Source of the DNA: Channallabes apus
Taxonomy: Eukaryota > Chordata > Actinopteri > Siluriformes > Clariidae
Reading direction: 5' to 3'
DNA length: 64,000 bases
Assembly (NCBI GenBank): GCA_030522415.1
Contig: CM060104.1
Coordinates: 16,131,229 to 16,195,228 of the forward strand
Shown here: piece by piece, positions 13,326 through 25,770 of the stretch
Layout: each line of letters begins with the position of its first letter
How positions within the stretch are numbered: position 1 is the stretch's first letter
Made by a program: the position numbers and the translations under genes
Notes under the pieces: generated by a model
What the model saw: the letters and a program-made list of their open reading frames with translations, nothing else
Databases searched by the model: none
What the model was told of the DNA's origin: nothing

Positions 13326-15087
13326 AGATAAAATACAGGACTGGAACATTCATAGTCATAAGTTCCAGTTGTATGCAGCAGTTACAGTAGAGCTCTATCA
13401 GGGTGCCCCAGCTGAATTTGTTTCACTGAATATGCATTTATGATGTTATTTTAAACACAAAAACAAAATGCTGGTGGACAATTTTTTAAACACAAAAAGT
13501 ATTCCATATTTTTCAATCTATTCTGAAATAAAACTCAATCCATTCTGCCTGATTTCTGTCCAGCAGTGTTGAAAATCTGACAGACAGGAGAATTATTCCT
13601 GAATGCCTGATCAATAAAAGTTTTTTTGAGAAGCATTAAAAATACATACACTGTAAGGTCAAGCATGCATGAATCCCTGACCATTAAATCCTTCTTTAAA
13701 CTGGTGCTGGAATATTTAAGGCGCACACTTGTCTAGAACAACTTTGTATGCTGCAGCATTTCAATTTCACCTTACTGGAACTAAAGAGTGAGCTTAACCC
13801 AAACTTTTACCAGCATGACAACCCTCTGTGCAAAAAGTGAAGTCCATGATGACATGGTTTGCCAAGGTTGGAATGGAAGAACTCAAGTGTTCTGCACAGA
13901 GCCCTGACCTCAACCTCACTAAAAACCTTTGGGATGAAAACCAACTGCACCACAGACCTCCTCGCTCAATATCAGTGCACACCCTCACTAATGCAAATTA
14001 TTACAGGCATGATTTAAAATCTAGTGGAAGGCCTTACATTAAGAGTGGAGTTTATTATAACAAAAAAGTGGGATTAAATCTTGAATGAGTGCTTGAATGT
14101 GGTCAGGTGTCGACAAACCTCTGGCCACATAGTGGATGTTCACACTGTAAAGCACAGTAGTGTGCATATTTTGTAGAAAATTTATAGAAATCTATGCCCA
14201 TGCATTGCTTTTTAACAACAAAATACTTTCTTATTTATAAGAGACATAGCTTATTGCCAGAGGTCCTTTACATTACGCGTTCTAACATGAGAAACTTTAA
14301 CGAAAAATGCCTGGGGAAAAATAGCTAAAGAAATAAAGATTATGGGTGGAGCCGTGTCTATCCCACATGAAGAGCAAAACAAGTATTAATCTTTAAAAAG
14401 TAATAATCTTTTTTTATTAATCTTTTTTTGTATTTAAACATTATGTTACTATTTAGAATTTATAGCAAGAAATATCTAGCATCTATAAATATCTAGCAAA
14501 TCAGAGATCTCTCTGCAGTGTGAAATCCACACCTACACACTTAGGCAGTGTATAATGCTTAATGGTTCTTTGGTTAGCCCTCTGTGGGAACCTTTAAACA
14601 GGCATTACAACAGAGTGTTTCCCTTTCATGAAGACTTTCCAAGAAAAAGCTTTTTAGGGTGCCATTAAATATCCAATTATGTCTTATGGGTATGCTTTTA
14701 AATGTACACAACTAGCATTTTCACTCAAGTGTATTATAGCAGGGATGCAATCCTAGTCGAAAATTTTTATTTGCAACTGTCAGGTACCAGGTTAGCAGGA
14801 ACTCGTCCATACTCAGGATTTCCAGGTTTTACTTCTTGTACCTTGTCAGTTTCTCTCTGATAATTCTAGGCCTAATAGCAGTTTGCAGCGCGAGGCCGCT
14901 ACAGTATGTCCCACAAAATCATTTACTTTTAAGTTTAATTATGCACATGCAATTTGAATAGTCTTACCTTAAGTCCAGGAGAAAGGTAAGTTCTCTTTTT
15001 CACCTGAACTGTAGCTATGGCTATAATGACTGCTATACTGGCCAGTAGAAAAAAAGCAGCTACGGCTGTTGCCACTTTAGTTGACAT
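8686..15087 (-). CDS. entpd3: Ectonucleoside triphosphate diphosphohydrolase 3-like
   Basis: This is a cell-surface ecto-ATPase/apyrase of the GDA1/CD39 family, which hydrolyses extracellular ATP and ADP. Nine coding exons join in phase: 15087-14968, 13245-13128, 12562-12421, 12182-12023, 11815-11588, 10563-10294, 10088-9978, 9825-9691, 8877-8686. They give 491 aa with no internal stop. All five apyrase conserved regions are visible: DAGSSRT (about residue 46), GATAGMRLL (118), [10 protein letters not shown] (159), [11 protein letters not shown] (197) and [10 protein letters not shown] (433). Membrane segments lie near residues 7-28 and 463-489, the two-TM topology of ENTPD1/2/3/8. [20 protein letters not shown] and [10 protein letters not shown] fit ENTPD3 better than ENTPD1 or ENTPD8. 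The start is the only ATG before the first TM; an acceptor (ACAG/ATAATG) just upstream implies a 5' untranslated exon. Human ENTPD3 has about 35 more N-terminal residues. Family is certain; the exact paralogue is less so. Confidence 0.86.
11086..11141. repeat. (AAT)n microsatellite
   Basis: About 18 AAT units in the intron between entpd3 coding exons 5 and 6. Confidence 0.95.
13246..13322 (-). repeat. (CA)n/(TG)n tract abutting entpd3 exon 2
   Basis: The plus strand has about 33 CA units (13255-13322). On the entpd3 sense strand this is (TG)n running into 'tgtgcgtgcacag' and then the exon at 13245. The tract thus takes the place of the usual polypyrimidine tract before the splice acceptor. 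Confidence 0.92.
13740..14135 (+). mobile_element. Decayed Tc1-like transposon
   Basis: The plus-strand frame at 13828-14088 retains [13 protein letters not shown], a degenerate form of the SPDLNPIE-LW block that carries the last catalytic Glu of Tc1 transposases; the Glu is lost here. It ends with 'aaacctctggccacatagt', a family terminal phrase also present at 48.8 kb. It lies in the entpd3 first coding intron, antisense to the gene. Only the C-terminal third of a transposase is left. Confidence 0.72.
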
Positions 15088-15442
15088 TATCTGTATAACC
15101 CAGTAGAAAAAGAGAAGTGAGACAGAAGCACATACTGTAAGTAAACTCTAGCAGTTTTCACATTTATCAGTTGACTGTTTGACACTTATGCAATTTCATG
15201 TTACCATGGAGTTTTTAGGGCTTGAGAAGATACATTCAGAAAAATGTGAGAAAAAAAGACAGGAGTACCCTTGAACGTACGTAGAATGACAGCTGGTGCC
15301 AGATACAGGAAATACAATGTGTCTAGAAATACAATGCTAAGAACTAGAGATGGTTAAAGAAATGAACAATGTAGAGATAATGAACCAAAGAGAAATGGAC
15401 TGCTAATATTGTTTCCACATAGTTGATCTAAAAAAAATTACA

Positions 15443-15710
15443 AGGTGTCCCAAAGAAATTCCAATGATGCTTTTATACCATATATATATATATATATCAG
15501 TTGTTTTTTTTTTATTCATAAAAATTTTTTTGAACCATTCTTATGGCTGGACCAAAAAGCTCTAGTTTGGTTACAAAGCAACTGCAAGTTCACCATTAAA
15601 GAAATAGTGGTCATGTGAAGGATGCTTTGTAGACTTATATTTAGCAAAAAAAAAAAAGTGTTAATGTTTCCCAGGCAGATTTCACTATGGAGACTTTTGG
15701 GACACCCTTT
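15443..15710. mobile_element. MITE with AGGTGTCCCAAA termini
   Basis: It begins AGGTGTCCCAAAGAAATTCC and ends with the inverse, CTTTTGGGACACCCT, about 270 bp away, with no coding capacity. Short inverted ends, an AT-rich core and small size fit a non-autonomous DNA transposon, most likely mariner/Tc1-like. The exact target duplication is unclear. Confidence 0.6.
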
Positions 15711-18700
15711 CTTATATTTTGCACCAAACAGAATTTGAAAGCTACTGTATTAAGCTTTAATTTGGCGTTCTAGTGAGATATACAGACAATCTAATCAACT
15801 CGGATGCTGCAGATTAAACCTAATACCTTAGGTTTGAACATGCAGGTCTTTAAAAAACAAAACATAAGCATTAAGTGGTCTACCATAATAAGAAGCACTG
15901 CTAAAAATTAAAACATTGTATTACAGAAAATTCTAAGTAATTATTATCAAACTATCTAAACATATAAATAGCATTAAGTGGCCATAAATAGCCTTAAAAT
16001 ATTCAGACAGACTGTACATATAAACAAAACATATAATAGAAATAATAATGCAATAGTTAGGGAATTACACAAGCATTAATGTTATTTGACACGATCATTC
16101 AGATCAAGTTTAGTTTTGCAACTGTCACTAACTGTCACTATCATTTGTTCAATAAGCACTGCTGGTTCCACCCGCTCATACAAACATGCAAAGAAACGAA
16201 TGGACAGCTCTGCCTACCCTTCTGTGAGGACCTCCAGTGAGGTGATCGGATGAATGTGATTCCCTGTTGACCATCTCATGCAGGAAAGTGAATGTGTGGT
16301 TGGATGTGAGACTGATTCTGTGCTGTGTGTGTGCATGTGTGAAAAAGCACTTGAATGGGAGGGGCAGGGAATTTCTCCCTGCAAGTGGAGTCAATACATT
16401 TTCTAATAAACTCCTCCTCAGAAAAGTCCAGCCCTCCAAGACACTTGCAACTAGTGTTTTTTTATTTATTTTTTTAACACACATTGAACTTAAAGAGTTC
16501 TTTTTGACATTTGGGTTTGGTCTTTATATTGTCATGTTGTAAGATGACCTGATAATGAAATAATGCCACGGTTTCCGGAGCTTAAACCACCATGTGTCAG
16601 CAACATCATAAAACATGCAACAAGCCAGACGCCCTTGGGTGGAAAAGAGCAGGATGTCCTAAGTGTCTATATAAGTGGCATTACCGGGCTACAATGATGC
16701 TGTGGATAGCGTTTGTAGCAGTGGATAGTTTCTGCTTTAAAGGGAAGGTAAATGTAGACGGCAGCTTTTAAAGAGCCTCTTTATGATAATGTAAGAAGGA
16801 TGTCTGTGGTGACCTATAGCTCAGACCTTATCATTTGCCATCTACATGCAAAAAACACCAGCGTTTCATCTTAGCAGCTTTAGTTGATGGTGTTGGATTT
16901 TTGCCCATATAGAGCATGGAAGCATGGAAAATTATTTCAACTAATTATGTATGCTAATTTATATGATCATAAAACTGACAAAACAACATGCTCTAAAATA
17001 TATTTTTCTAAGCATGTCACTGTGTAAGATGAATGTGAGGAATTTTCATTTCAAAATAAGAGGTACCATAAAATAACAATACAAATTTACCTATATATAT
17101 ATTATGACTAATGTATTCTGTTTATAAAGCTTCAGCACATCAGATACGGATCATCTTAACATTTTGTTAAAGCACCTGAAGTCGAGCCAGAAGGCACGGA
17201 GACTGACCAGAGGAAAGACAAAGAAAGTGGATTAAGCCATTCTCCTCAGCACACGCTGGTATAACGGGCATATTTTTAGATGAGAGAGAGAGATTTGATA
17301 CCACATTAGTGAGTGCGAGCCGGAAAGTTAGTCCCTCACTATTAGATTGGTTGAGTTATGTGAGTGGGAAGCTGCCCTATTACCTCTCACTGGCTTCTGA
17401 AAAGGATTGCATCCTTTGACATCACTACTGCGCAGATGAACCTCAAGCCTATAAATAATCATGTATAGTATGTGCTGTTTCATAAAAATTCTATTTCTGT
17501 TTAAGATGTTGTTTTTTTCCTCCTGTGCCGTTGAGCACATCGTACGATGGGTTCCTTAGTTTCTGTAGAAGTGTTTTTGGCAGGGCTGGGTCGCTAGACT
17601 GACACCCAACCCTTCTCTTTGCTCATGGGAGTTTGGGACTGGCACTGGTGGAGTGATTTTTTTAAATGGGTCTAGGGTTATGGGTCTTTCCCAAGAGCCA
17701 AACAGTGGCAATGTGTCACACCCCGACTTGCTAATTAGAAACTCAGAGCCACCATTGCCTCCAACTGTCAATTAATAATTGTATTATTATAATAAACCCT
17801 AATGCAAAAGAAAAATGATAATATAAAACCACCAATAACAATTGTCTCTTGTGGGTATTTGTTGGGCTAGCTTTTAAGATTTACTGTAGATGATAAATTC
17901 TGTACATGGAATCAAAGGTGTATCAGTGAACACAATCAGTTCAGAATTAGCATGAGGGGTTTTACTATTACACAATGCAGAAATTGAGGCCATTTTAACA
18001 TCCATAATACTCCAATAAAGAGTAAATTAAACCTAATAGAGCAGCCAATGCGATAATGGATTCCTAAGTCTCCTAGGATATAAATAAATTCACCCAGTCA
18101 GCCAAAACCCTCTCCATTTTATTTGTTTAAATCCTTCATGTTGGTGCATTCTTGTTTGATGCGTACCCCAAGATTACTCAAGACACATTTCCTCTGATCA
18201 ATTAAGTGCTGAACAGAAGAAGAACAGAAGATGATGGAAGGAAATGGATCCCACTGGGACATTAAGAAGTCACTAAAAGTTGTCTTGTAATATTAGAAAA
18301 TCTTAATGCACTGTGTAAACAAATATCACACAAACAACTCATTTACAGAGACTGTTCAATCAGGACCTCTGGAGAGTCAGTGGAAAGAGAGAGATAAATC
18401 AAAATGGGGAAGTGTTTTAGACCGAGTAGCCAAAGGGCTTTTTCTTTTTAAATGACATCTTCATACTTGAAGACTGACATCAATTATGCACAATTGGGGA
18501 GTTGTTCTCAAGTATTTAACTATTTTAGCCAAATATCACTGTTCTTTGTTCTGACATTTACTAGCTTGAATCATCAGCTCCTATTATAAAGCCACATCTA
18601 CAGTATTGTGGAACTGCTACATGCCTGTCTTGGCCACCCAGTTTAGAAACAGATGCACGCAGACAGATCTGATTCTGTCTGTTACAATGATCTCTGATGT

Positions 18701-19849
18701 TTCTTGCTTTTCAGATTCGAAGCACTGATTGTTGTCTTATTTGGCTCTGCAGCTTTTATGTTACAGATTCTGTACAATTAAAGAAACTAGTATTTAATTT
18801 GATAATGAAAACAATCTTTGGGAAAATAAGGTTCTATTAACAAAAGCCTTCTTAAAACTTATGCTTTATACATTTATTACCTTAAAATGTGTAGTCTACA
18901 AGGCTTAATAACAATGTGACTCATCAGACATTGCTCACTCTGTACTCATGCCATCAACCGGAAGCTTAGTCATGTGTGAGCTCCAATGGCTCACTAGCAC
19001 CCCTCTATGGACATGGAACATCTTTTGCGTGACCCTAGTTGAACAGAAAATAATAATATTATATTATTATATAATATTAATAATCTTTAAAATAAAGATA
19101 AAAGGCTTATTAGTGGAAGAGAAGGTATTAACATGATGAATATTAACACACACATGCATGCAATGAAGTTCAGGTATAAGTTATACTGTACATTACCCTT
19201 CTGCACTGAAGAAGGTCTAACATGCTGTAATTCAATTCCACATTGTGCTACAATAATCAATACGTGGCTGAACACATTATGTTTAATAGTGCAACTTGAT
19301 ATGCAATTGTTCCTGCTGAATTGTAGCATAAGAGCTGTATTAAAGAATTATTGTGAAGACATCCGAGAGTTTTGCAACATGCTTTCAACATTTAACATTT
19401 AATGTTCGCCACACATCCCAAGATTAAAGCTAAGAACCGGTTAATTACTTCATGCGTGTGCTGGCATGAAAAGTTAGGATTAGTTCTAATTGTACCTATG
19501 TCAACTGCCCTGCATTGAGCTTGTGCAGATTCCTTAACCCACACATCAGTTGAAAAAGCCTTTTCCTTGCATTGTGAGAAGATAGGTGAGGCTTTTTATT
19601 CAAACCAGTTTTATAAAAAAAAATTCAGGTGGCACACTTCCCAGAGGCATTTAGTTGCACATAAAATCACCGAGGATTTTCCCTCTCCCATTTTGTCAGA
19701 CACTTTTAGCCCATAACTAAGGGTACCTTTATCATACAAATGGTAACTAATTTAAAGTGCAATCTATACTGCAAGATACTGTACTACACCAAAGTTACCA
19801 CTGGACCGATCGAAATATACTTTCCTTTCTATGCATGAGACAGGTCCCT

Positions 19850-19900
19850 GCGACCCTAAATACAGGATAAAGCGGTATAGAAGACGAATGAATGAATATA
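19850..19900 (+). repeat. Tail of tRNA-headed repeat
   Basis: The segment 'ggataaagcggtatagaaga' followed by 'cgaatgaatgaata' matches the 3' end of the element at 46.0-46.4 kb. Only the tail is present. Confidence 0.6.
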
Positions 19901-20319
19901 TCCAGAGAAGACAAGTAGGACCTGGGACAAATTAATAACTTCTATGCTATAAGCAGCTGCCCCTCCCCAATGTGCATGCTGCCATGACCTACCCAGCATC
20001 AGAAATCGTGCAAAAATAAACCTCATACTGTACATTGCTACATTAAACACATATTATAAGTATTTATGTAGTTTATGGAGAATGCGGTGTTTCCCCCAAA
20101 TTGGAGAGCAATCTAGCTATCACAATGTGTACTGTATGTTCTCTGGCTTCCCTTTCCTTTTTCTTTACTACACATTGTGTGGATTTAGGTTTTCCTGATT
20201 GTCATCAACTTGCCTAATCCTTGTTAAAAGAAGTTCTTTACATTCATTATATACCTTGACTTTTTCATGTTGTACTGTATATGACTGCATGATGGCTTCA
20301 GTGTTCACTTTAAATATAC

Positions 20320-20445
20320 ACTTACTGGCGACTTTAATAGAAACACCTGTGTACCTGCACATCCCCGCTATGATGCAAACACAACATCATGACACAGCAG
20401 GCTGGTTTGAGTACTTCAGGAACTGTTGGTCATAGTTTTTAAATG
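20320..20445 (+). repeat. Short DNA-transposon shard
   Basis: The phrases 'actttaatagaaacacctgt' and 'ggtttgagtacttcaggaac' resemble a common fish Tc1-type repeat. No termini or coding sequence remain, so assignment is tentative. Confidence 0.4.
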
Positions 20446-20749
20446 AAACATTCAGTGAGTTAGCAGTTTCATTGGTAGAAATACTGCTGAGGTGGGAGTT
20501 TAGAGGAAAATTGACTGTTTCAAACTTAGATAAATGCTGTGGTCTTAGTCTAAGTCATATGATCACCATTTACAACTGTGGTTTGCAGGAAAGAATATTT
20601 TAGAATGTGCTATACTGTATGTTACACCATGAAGCAGACGGGTTACATCAACTGGTCACATAAAGATCCACTACTATCATCTACGAATCCAAGGCTACAG
20701 TGAGCACAGGCTCACCAAAACTGGACAGGAGAAAATAAGATCTTCAACT

Positions 20750-20897
20750 GTCCAATGTCTGCGATGCACTGTCCAGTGTGTACCCTGCCTCGTGCCCTAA
20801 GCCTCCTGGGATAGGCTCCAGGCCCTCGAGATCCTGAATACGGGATAAAGCAGTATAGACGATGACTGACTGAGTGAGTGAGTGAGTGAGTGAGTGA
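20750..20897 (+). repeat. 3' half of tRNA-headed repeat plus (GAGT)n
   Basis: The order 'gcgatgcactgtccagtgtg', 'cctgggataggctccagg', 'gggataaagcagtatagac' matches the 3' half of the 46.0-kb element. Its usual short tandem tail is replaced by a (GAGT)n run at 20,870-20,897. Confidence 0.7.
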
Positions 20898-21653
20898 TAA
20901 CTGTCCATTGTAGTTGAACATGCACCCACTGTAGCCTCACATTACTCTGTGCAGGTGTCCTGATGAATTGGATGGCAAGTGTATGCTTGGTTAGGGTCCC
21001 CTAGTGTGCAAGGCCTGAGGAAACACACACCCATTCTGTAATCTTTTCCTGGTTAGAACAAACAAATACAAAAGCATCACTACAGATATAAAACAAAGAC
21101 AAAGTATAGGTTATTGACTTATGCTCTAATGTTCTATTAAAAATAAAATAAAGACATAGAAATAAAATTGCATGTTTTATGTCAAAAATTATATATAATT
21201 TTTCTTATAATTTTGTGTAAGTAAACTCGACTAGTAATACATACACATAAATCAATGAATTTATTTAAGTATTAACATGCGAATTCTTAGAACAACTCAC
21301 ACTTCAGAAGATATGCTGAATATATCAGAAACATACATTTTAACAAAGTGTTCAGTGGAAATGGTGAGGTGAGCTGTGTATAACTTAGCCTTGTACCGTA
21401 GGCTGTAATAAGACAGAATTTTACATAATTGAGCAAACTTTATTGCTGATACATAGGTATGTTGTCTCTAATTACAGTGTACTTTAATGTAAGTTATTTT
21501 TATGTTATAAATGGTCTCATATTATTACATACTTTAGACAATGAAAGGCTTTGAGTTTACTATTACTCCATTACTATTAGTCCAAATCAGAGAATATGAC
21601 TTTGCTGAGATGCAAGCAAAGACAAATCAGTCCAGGTACAGACCGAGAGCCTA

Positions 21654-22460
21654 CACTGTAAAAAAAAGTTTAGTAACTAGTAACTCAGCTTTTTTAGGTT
21701 TACATATTTTTGCCAGCTCAAGTAGTATTGATTGTGGGCTCAGTTAATTATATTTCTCTAGGGTTGACTTAATCCAATCTTTCATCTATTTAAAAAACTA
21801 ATTTGTCTCCCATTGTAGCCCATTGATGTACGGTAGTTGTTTCAAGTGAAAAACTTTATAAAAACAAGTTTGCCCAACAATTCCCCAACAATTAAAACAC
21901 ACAAACATTACTTACAAAACTAGTCAAAGTTAAAACAGTGTTTTGCATAAAACCGGAGAGTACAGATCAATAAAATACTTGGATAACACAGAGACCATCA
22001 GTTTCTTACTGATTCTTTAATATTACAATATCATAACCATTTTTAAAAACTAGCGAAGATGAAAATTATTTACCCCCAATGTGTCAGACACAAAAGAAGG
22101 AGTCTATGGCAATACTATAGACTAAAATACTAAAATACTAAAATACCTGTAACTTAATTGAAACATATGTTATTTAAATAAATAAATACTTACCCAGAAT
22201 AAAGAGTCACCATCTTTACTTCCCTAATGCAGTTTGGTAGCATCGGTCCAGTGGGAAGAGGGGTCAAGTAAATCACATGATTTTAATCTTAGGGAAGGTG
22301 AATTGCTGGTTACTTGATTTTTTAGTTCATTCAGTCTGTGTCTTCAAAGTTTTCAAGTACACAATGTTACCTGTTGTTTAACAAATACCACTGTAAGAAG
22401 TTGGGCCAACAATACAATATTAATGAATTCAATATGTATCTAGTTGAAGTTTTTACAGTG
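21654..22460. mobile_element. Non-autonomous DNA transposon, CACTGTAAAAA ends
   Basis: An AT-rich 807-bp block starts TA/CACTGTAAAAA and ends TTTTTACAGTG/TA, giving perfect 11-bp inverted ends and a TA duplication. It has no transposase. The TA target fits a Tc1/mariner-like origin, though hAT-type elements also use CACTG-like ends. Confidence 0.6.
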
Positions 22461-22664
22461 TACAGTCTTACCATAAAAAATGGATAGGATCAGTTAGCTT
22501 TCCATAGAGGAGAACAGATGATATAAAATGTCTCTCTAGATTATATAAAAAGTCAGGACAGAAATACACTTCTTTGTAGTCCTTTGTTTATTTATTTGCT
22601 CATTCTTTCTTTGATCCGTCATTAGTGATAATTTTACTTGTGATAGGTGTGTGTTAGTGAGCAC

Positions 22665-22920
22665 TCTGACGGAGAAGATATCAGCGTTAGAGGAGTGCAT
22701 CCAGACTTTAGAGAGGGTTAGAGAGTGTGAGAGCAGCGTTATTTCCGTAGCGAACAGTCTGGGTGCCGCAGGCGGAGATAAACAGCCCCCGACTCTGGCA
22801 TTAGAGCCCTCACAGCGGGGCTAGCCCACCGGAGCACACCTCCTCTGCGCTTCACGTGTCCAACAGGTTTGCTCTCCTCAGTGCTGCACCTGCTGAGAAA
22901 TCTGAAAGAGCTCTGGTTAC
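22665..22920 (+). mobile_element. 5' ORF1 fragment of L2/CR1-type LINE (left copy)
   Basis: This is a near repeat of 27,672-27,978, with roughly ten scattered substitutions and a 51-bp deletion after 'cctcacagcgggg'. It carries the ORF1 N-terminal region and stops at 'gagctctggttac', exactly where the gypsy sequence begins. It cannot be the upstream half of the LINE at 27.6 kb, because both copies contain the same segment. Confidence 0.75.
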
Positions 22921-22921
22921 T

Positions 22922-23751
22922 CAGTGGACAGGATACTATGGGTCTTATCTGAGAAACATGGAATGAGGGGTTGATGCGTCGCATCGTGGACGGTAAGAGC
23001 AGTCTGACTGTGCAAGGGTTAATGATCTTGACTATGGTAAATGGGCCAATGAATCTAGGAGAGATCTTGCGGGAGAGTGTCTTTATGGGGATGTTGCGGG
23101 TGGAGAGCATGACCCTCTGTCCAACACGATAGGTAGGGGCGGTAGAACGGTGGCGATCGGCTTGACGCTTGAAAAGTGCGATTGACTGGCGAAGTCTAGC
23201 TCTCGCTGGCAGCCAGGTCTTCTTGCAACGTCGTACAAAAGCTTGGGCAGAGGGAACTGCCACCTCCTCTTCTTGGGATGGAAATAAGGGAGGCTGGTAT
23301 CCCAGACAACATCGGAATGGGGAGAGACCTGTAGATGCTGTGGGTAGGGAATTGTGTGCGTACTCTACCCACGGTAGCATTCGGCTCCAGGAGCGAGGGT
23401 CCTTGGAGGTCATGCAACGAATTGCTGTCTCCAGATCCTGATTGGCTCTCTCGGTCTGCCCATTGGTCTGAGGGTGATAACCGGAGGACAGGCTGGGAGT
23501 AGCTCCAACCAGTTTGCAGAATGCCGTCCAGAACTGGGCAGAGAACTGGGGTCCGCGATCAGAGACTATGTCCACAGGGATACCATGAAGGCGGAAGACA
23601 TGCAGAATGAGCAATTCGGCCGTCTACTTGGCAGAGGGAAGTTTAACGAGGGGAACAAAGTGAGCGGCTTTGGAAAAGCGGTCGACAATGGTTAGAATAC
23701 AGGTGTTACCATCTGAATCTGGGAGCCCCGTGACTACGTCCAGGGCAATGT
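22922..23751 (-). pseudogene. Gypsy integrase, catalytic core and C-terminal part
   Basis: The frame has DRFSKAAHF, then DRGPQF and the [10 protein letters not shown] block, marking the D,D(35)E core of a retrotransposon integrase, then a GPF-type C-terminal region ([12 protein letters not shown]) and FHVSQIRP. One in-frame stop (AAG TAG ACG, near 23,628) interrupts the core N-terminal part. Subtracting the 679-bp insertion plus its 4-bp duplication puts this frame in register with the zinc-binding part at 24,431-24,663, so integrase was continuous before that insertion. Confidence 0.88.
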
Positions 23752-24430
23752 TGTAGCGCGGCCACATAAAGGGACATTTTTATATACAGGGAAATGATTG
23801 AAGAGCTAATGCTGCTCACCTGTAGCCTATGATGTGCCCTAGCGGTGTAATATTTTCCCCGTTTGACAGTGTTGGTCACCGGGCAAGCTCCCACGCGCAT
23901 GCGCGATCGCGACGCGAGGGAACCCGGATGTGAACCGCCATAAAGCCGGAACCAGCAAGGAAGCCGGCACGGAGAGATTACCACAGCGCGCTGTTTGTTT
24001 GTTTGAGAGAGAGTTTGTTTGTTGCTTCCACACAGATGATCGCCATTATTGGGATTTATCTCTTGGACAATCACAATACACCTCTCGTTCCGTTACTCGT
24101 GCTCCCAGAGTTGACATCTATCCTGGTGAGGCCGAGAATAATCTCTCCAATTCATCTTTACATACCCGCAATACAATACACCCTGGACTTCCACTCATAC
24201 ACACACACACACCCCTGCATACATCACACACATTGTTTATATTTGTATTATATTTGTATATATTGGTTTCGGTGCACCGTGTTTGTTTGTTTGTTGGTTT
24301 GTTTTTGTATAATGCACTTTGGTTTATTTCACTACTTGCTCTTGTGTTGCGTCGTATATTGTCCCGCTGCGGTTGCGCAATACCGGAAGTGTTGTTTACC
24401 AGCTCATATCTAGATTCCCGAAGCGTTACA
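23752..24430. mobile_element. 679-bp LTR-like insertion inside gypsy integrase
   Basis: It starts TGTAGCGC and ends GCGTTACA, a TG...CA element with an imperfect inverted terminus. It is flanked by ATGT/ATGC, a 4-bp target duplication with one change. The inserted DNA is non-coding and has a CpG-rich patch with a perfect GCGCATGCGC (23,895-23,904, the NRF-1 core), a (TTTG)n stretch and no transposase. A solo LTR is the best fit; a small DNA element with short inverted ends is the alternative. Confidence 0.6.
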
Positions 24431-24663
24431 ATGCGGGACCAGGGTCTGTGGAGCACAGAAAGTGGTCTGAGTAGACCTGCCGGTGGTTTATTGCTGGTCT
24501 TATTGCGAGCGCAGATGTCGCAGTCGGCGACAAATTGGCGGGTGTCCTCTCTGATTGAAGGCCACCAAAAGCGCTGCTGTAACAGAGTGAGGGTGCGAGC
24601 TCCACCAGGGTGACAGGCTAATCGAGAATTATGACTCCATTTGAGAACTTGGGGGCGAGCCAT
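24431..24663 (-). pseudogene. Gypsy integrase, zinc-binding N-terminus
   Basis: It encodes a HHCC module: His in WSHNS, His in CHPGGARTL, then CDICARNK with two Cys, spaced as in retroelement integrases, followed by PLSVLHRPWSR. The frame is cut at 24,430 by the LTR-like insertion. Confidence 0.85.
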
Positions 24664-24740
24664 CAGTGGTACAAAGAGTTTGCCCGGCAGTGCTTCTGGG
24701 GTGTCAGGCTCTTGTTCTAGGCCCCGCTTAACCAGAGATT

Positions 24741-25085
24741 CTATGTCAAGGGAGGTGGCCCCAATGAGGCTTTGTGATGGCAGGATGGTGGAAACTGGAG
24801 TCTCATTTGTGATTGAAGTGAACTGACGGGAGAGGGAATCGGGCTTGGTGTTTTTGCTCCCTGGTCGGAAAGAAAGGGAGAAGTTAAAAGGGGAAAAGAA
24901 TAATGACCATCTTGCTTGGCGGGCATTTAGACGTTTGGCCGATCTGAGATACTCCAGGTTCTTGTGGTCCGTCCAAATGAGAAATGGGACCTCGGTTCCC
25001 TCAAGCCAGTGTCTCCATTCCTCTAGTGCCAGTTTTATTGCGAGTAGCTCCCGGTCGCCGATTCCATAGTTTCACTGAGCTGTAA
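24741..25085 (-). pseudogene. Gypsy RNase H fragment
   Basis: The minus strand contains ELLAIKLALEEWRHWLEG and then WTDHKNLEYL and RLNARQARW, the hallmark of Ty3/gypsy RNase H. The first half of the domain, expected right after the RT tail (NFYRRFI, about 25,090), is missing. Reading passes directly into GIGDRELLAI after a stop, so a deletion removed part of the connection and the RNase H start. Confidence 0.82.
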
Positions 25086-25087
25086 TT

Positions 25088-25770
25088 TCAGATAAATCGA
25101 CGATAAAAATTCGCGAACCCAAGAAAGTGCTGGAGATCCTTTCGAGTGGCTGGTCTAGGCCAGTTGGCCACTGCTTTCACCTTAGCTGGGTCCACCTGGA
25201 CCTTAGACGGGGCGATAATGAAGCCAAGATAGGAAGTTGTCCGACAATGGAACTCGCACTTCTCTGCTTTTACGAACAGTTGGTTCTCAAGAAGTCTTTG
25301 TAGGACTTGACGAACGTGCACTCTGTGTTCCTTCAAGGAGCGAGAGAAAATCAGGATGTTGTCCAGATAAACAAATACGAACGTATTCAAGAAGTCCCTG
25401 AGGACATCATTGACCAAAGACTGAAAGACTGCCGGGGCGTTGGCAAGACCGAACGGCACCACCAGGTATTCATAGTGTCCTGATGGGGTGTTAAAAGCAG
25501 TTTTCCACTCAACCCCTTCTTTGATCCTGACTAGGTGAAAAGCGTTACGGAGGTCAAGTTTAGTAAAAACATTAGCTCCCTGGAGGAGGTCAAAGGCAGT
25601 CGACATTAGTGGAAGAGGGTAACGGTTCTTGACTGTTATCTCGTTCAAACCACGGTAATCTATGCACAGCCGTAATGTCTTGTCCTTTTTTGCCACAAAG
25701 AAGAATCCAGCTCCACGAAGAAGGACGGATGATTCCGGCAGCCAGAGATTCTGATATATATCTATCCATG
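25088..25770 (-). pseudogene. Gypsy reverse transcriptase
   Basis: It contains [45 protein letters not shown] and FVYLDN. The active-site motif is normally YLDD; the second Asp is Asn here, which should abolish polymerase activity. A frameshift separates the [15 protein letters not shown] start from the rest, and the 366-bp insertion cuts it from the protease side. Confidence 0.88.

Larger units (their letters stand above)
15088..21653. other. Intergenic or entpd3 5' region, no exon supported
   Basis: Upstream entpd3 untranslated exon(s) should lie here, but none can be fixed. A donor-like AAGG/GTAGGC on the minus strand near 16,217 is one weak candidate. The stretch has a MITE (15.44-15.71 kb), fragments of the tRNA-headed repeat (19.85 and 20.75 kb), a Tc1-family shard near 20.35 kb and otherwise AT-rich DNA. 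Confidence 0.5.

Noticed and set aside
23930..24613. 227-codon plus-strand open frame
   Set aside because: It crosses the border between the LTR-like insertion and antisense gypsy integrase, so it cannot be an evolved gene.
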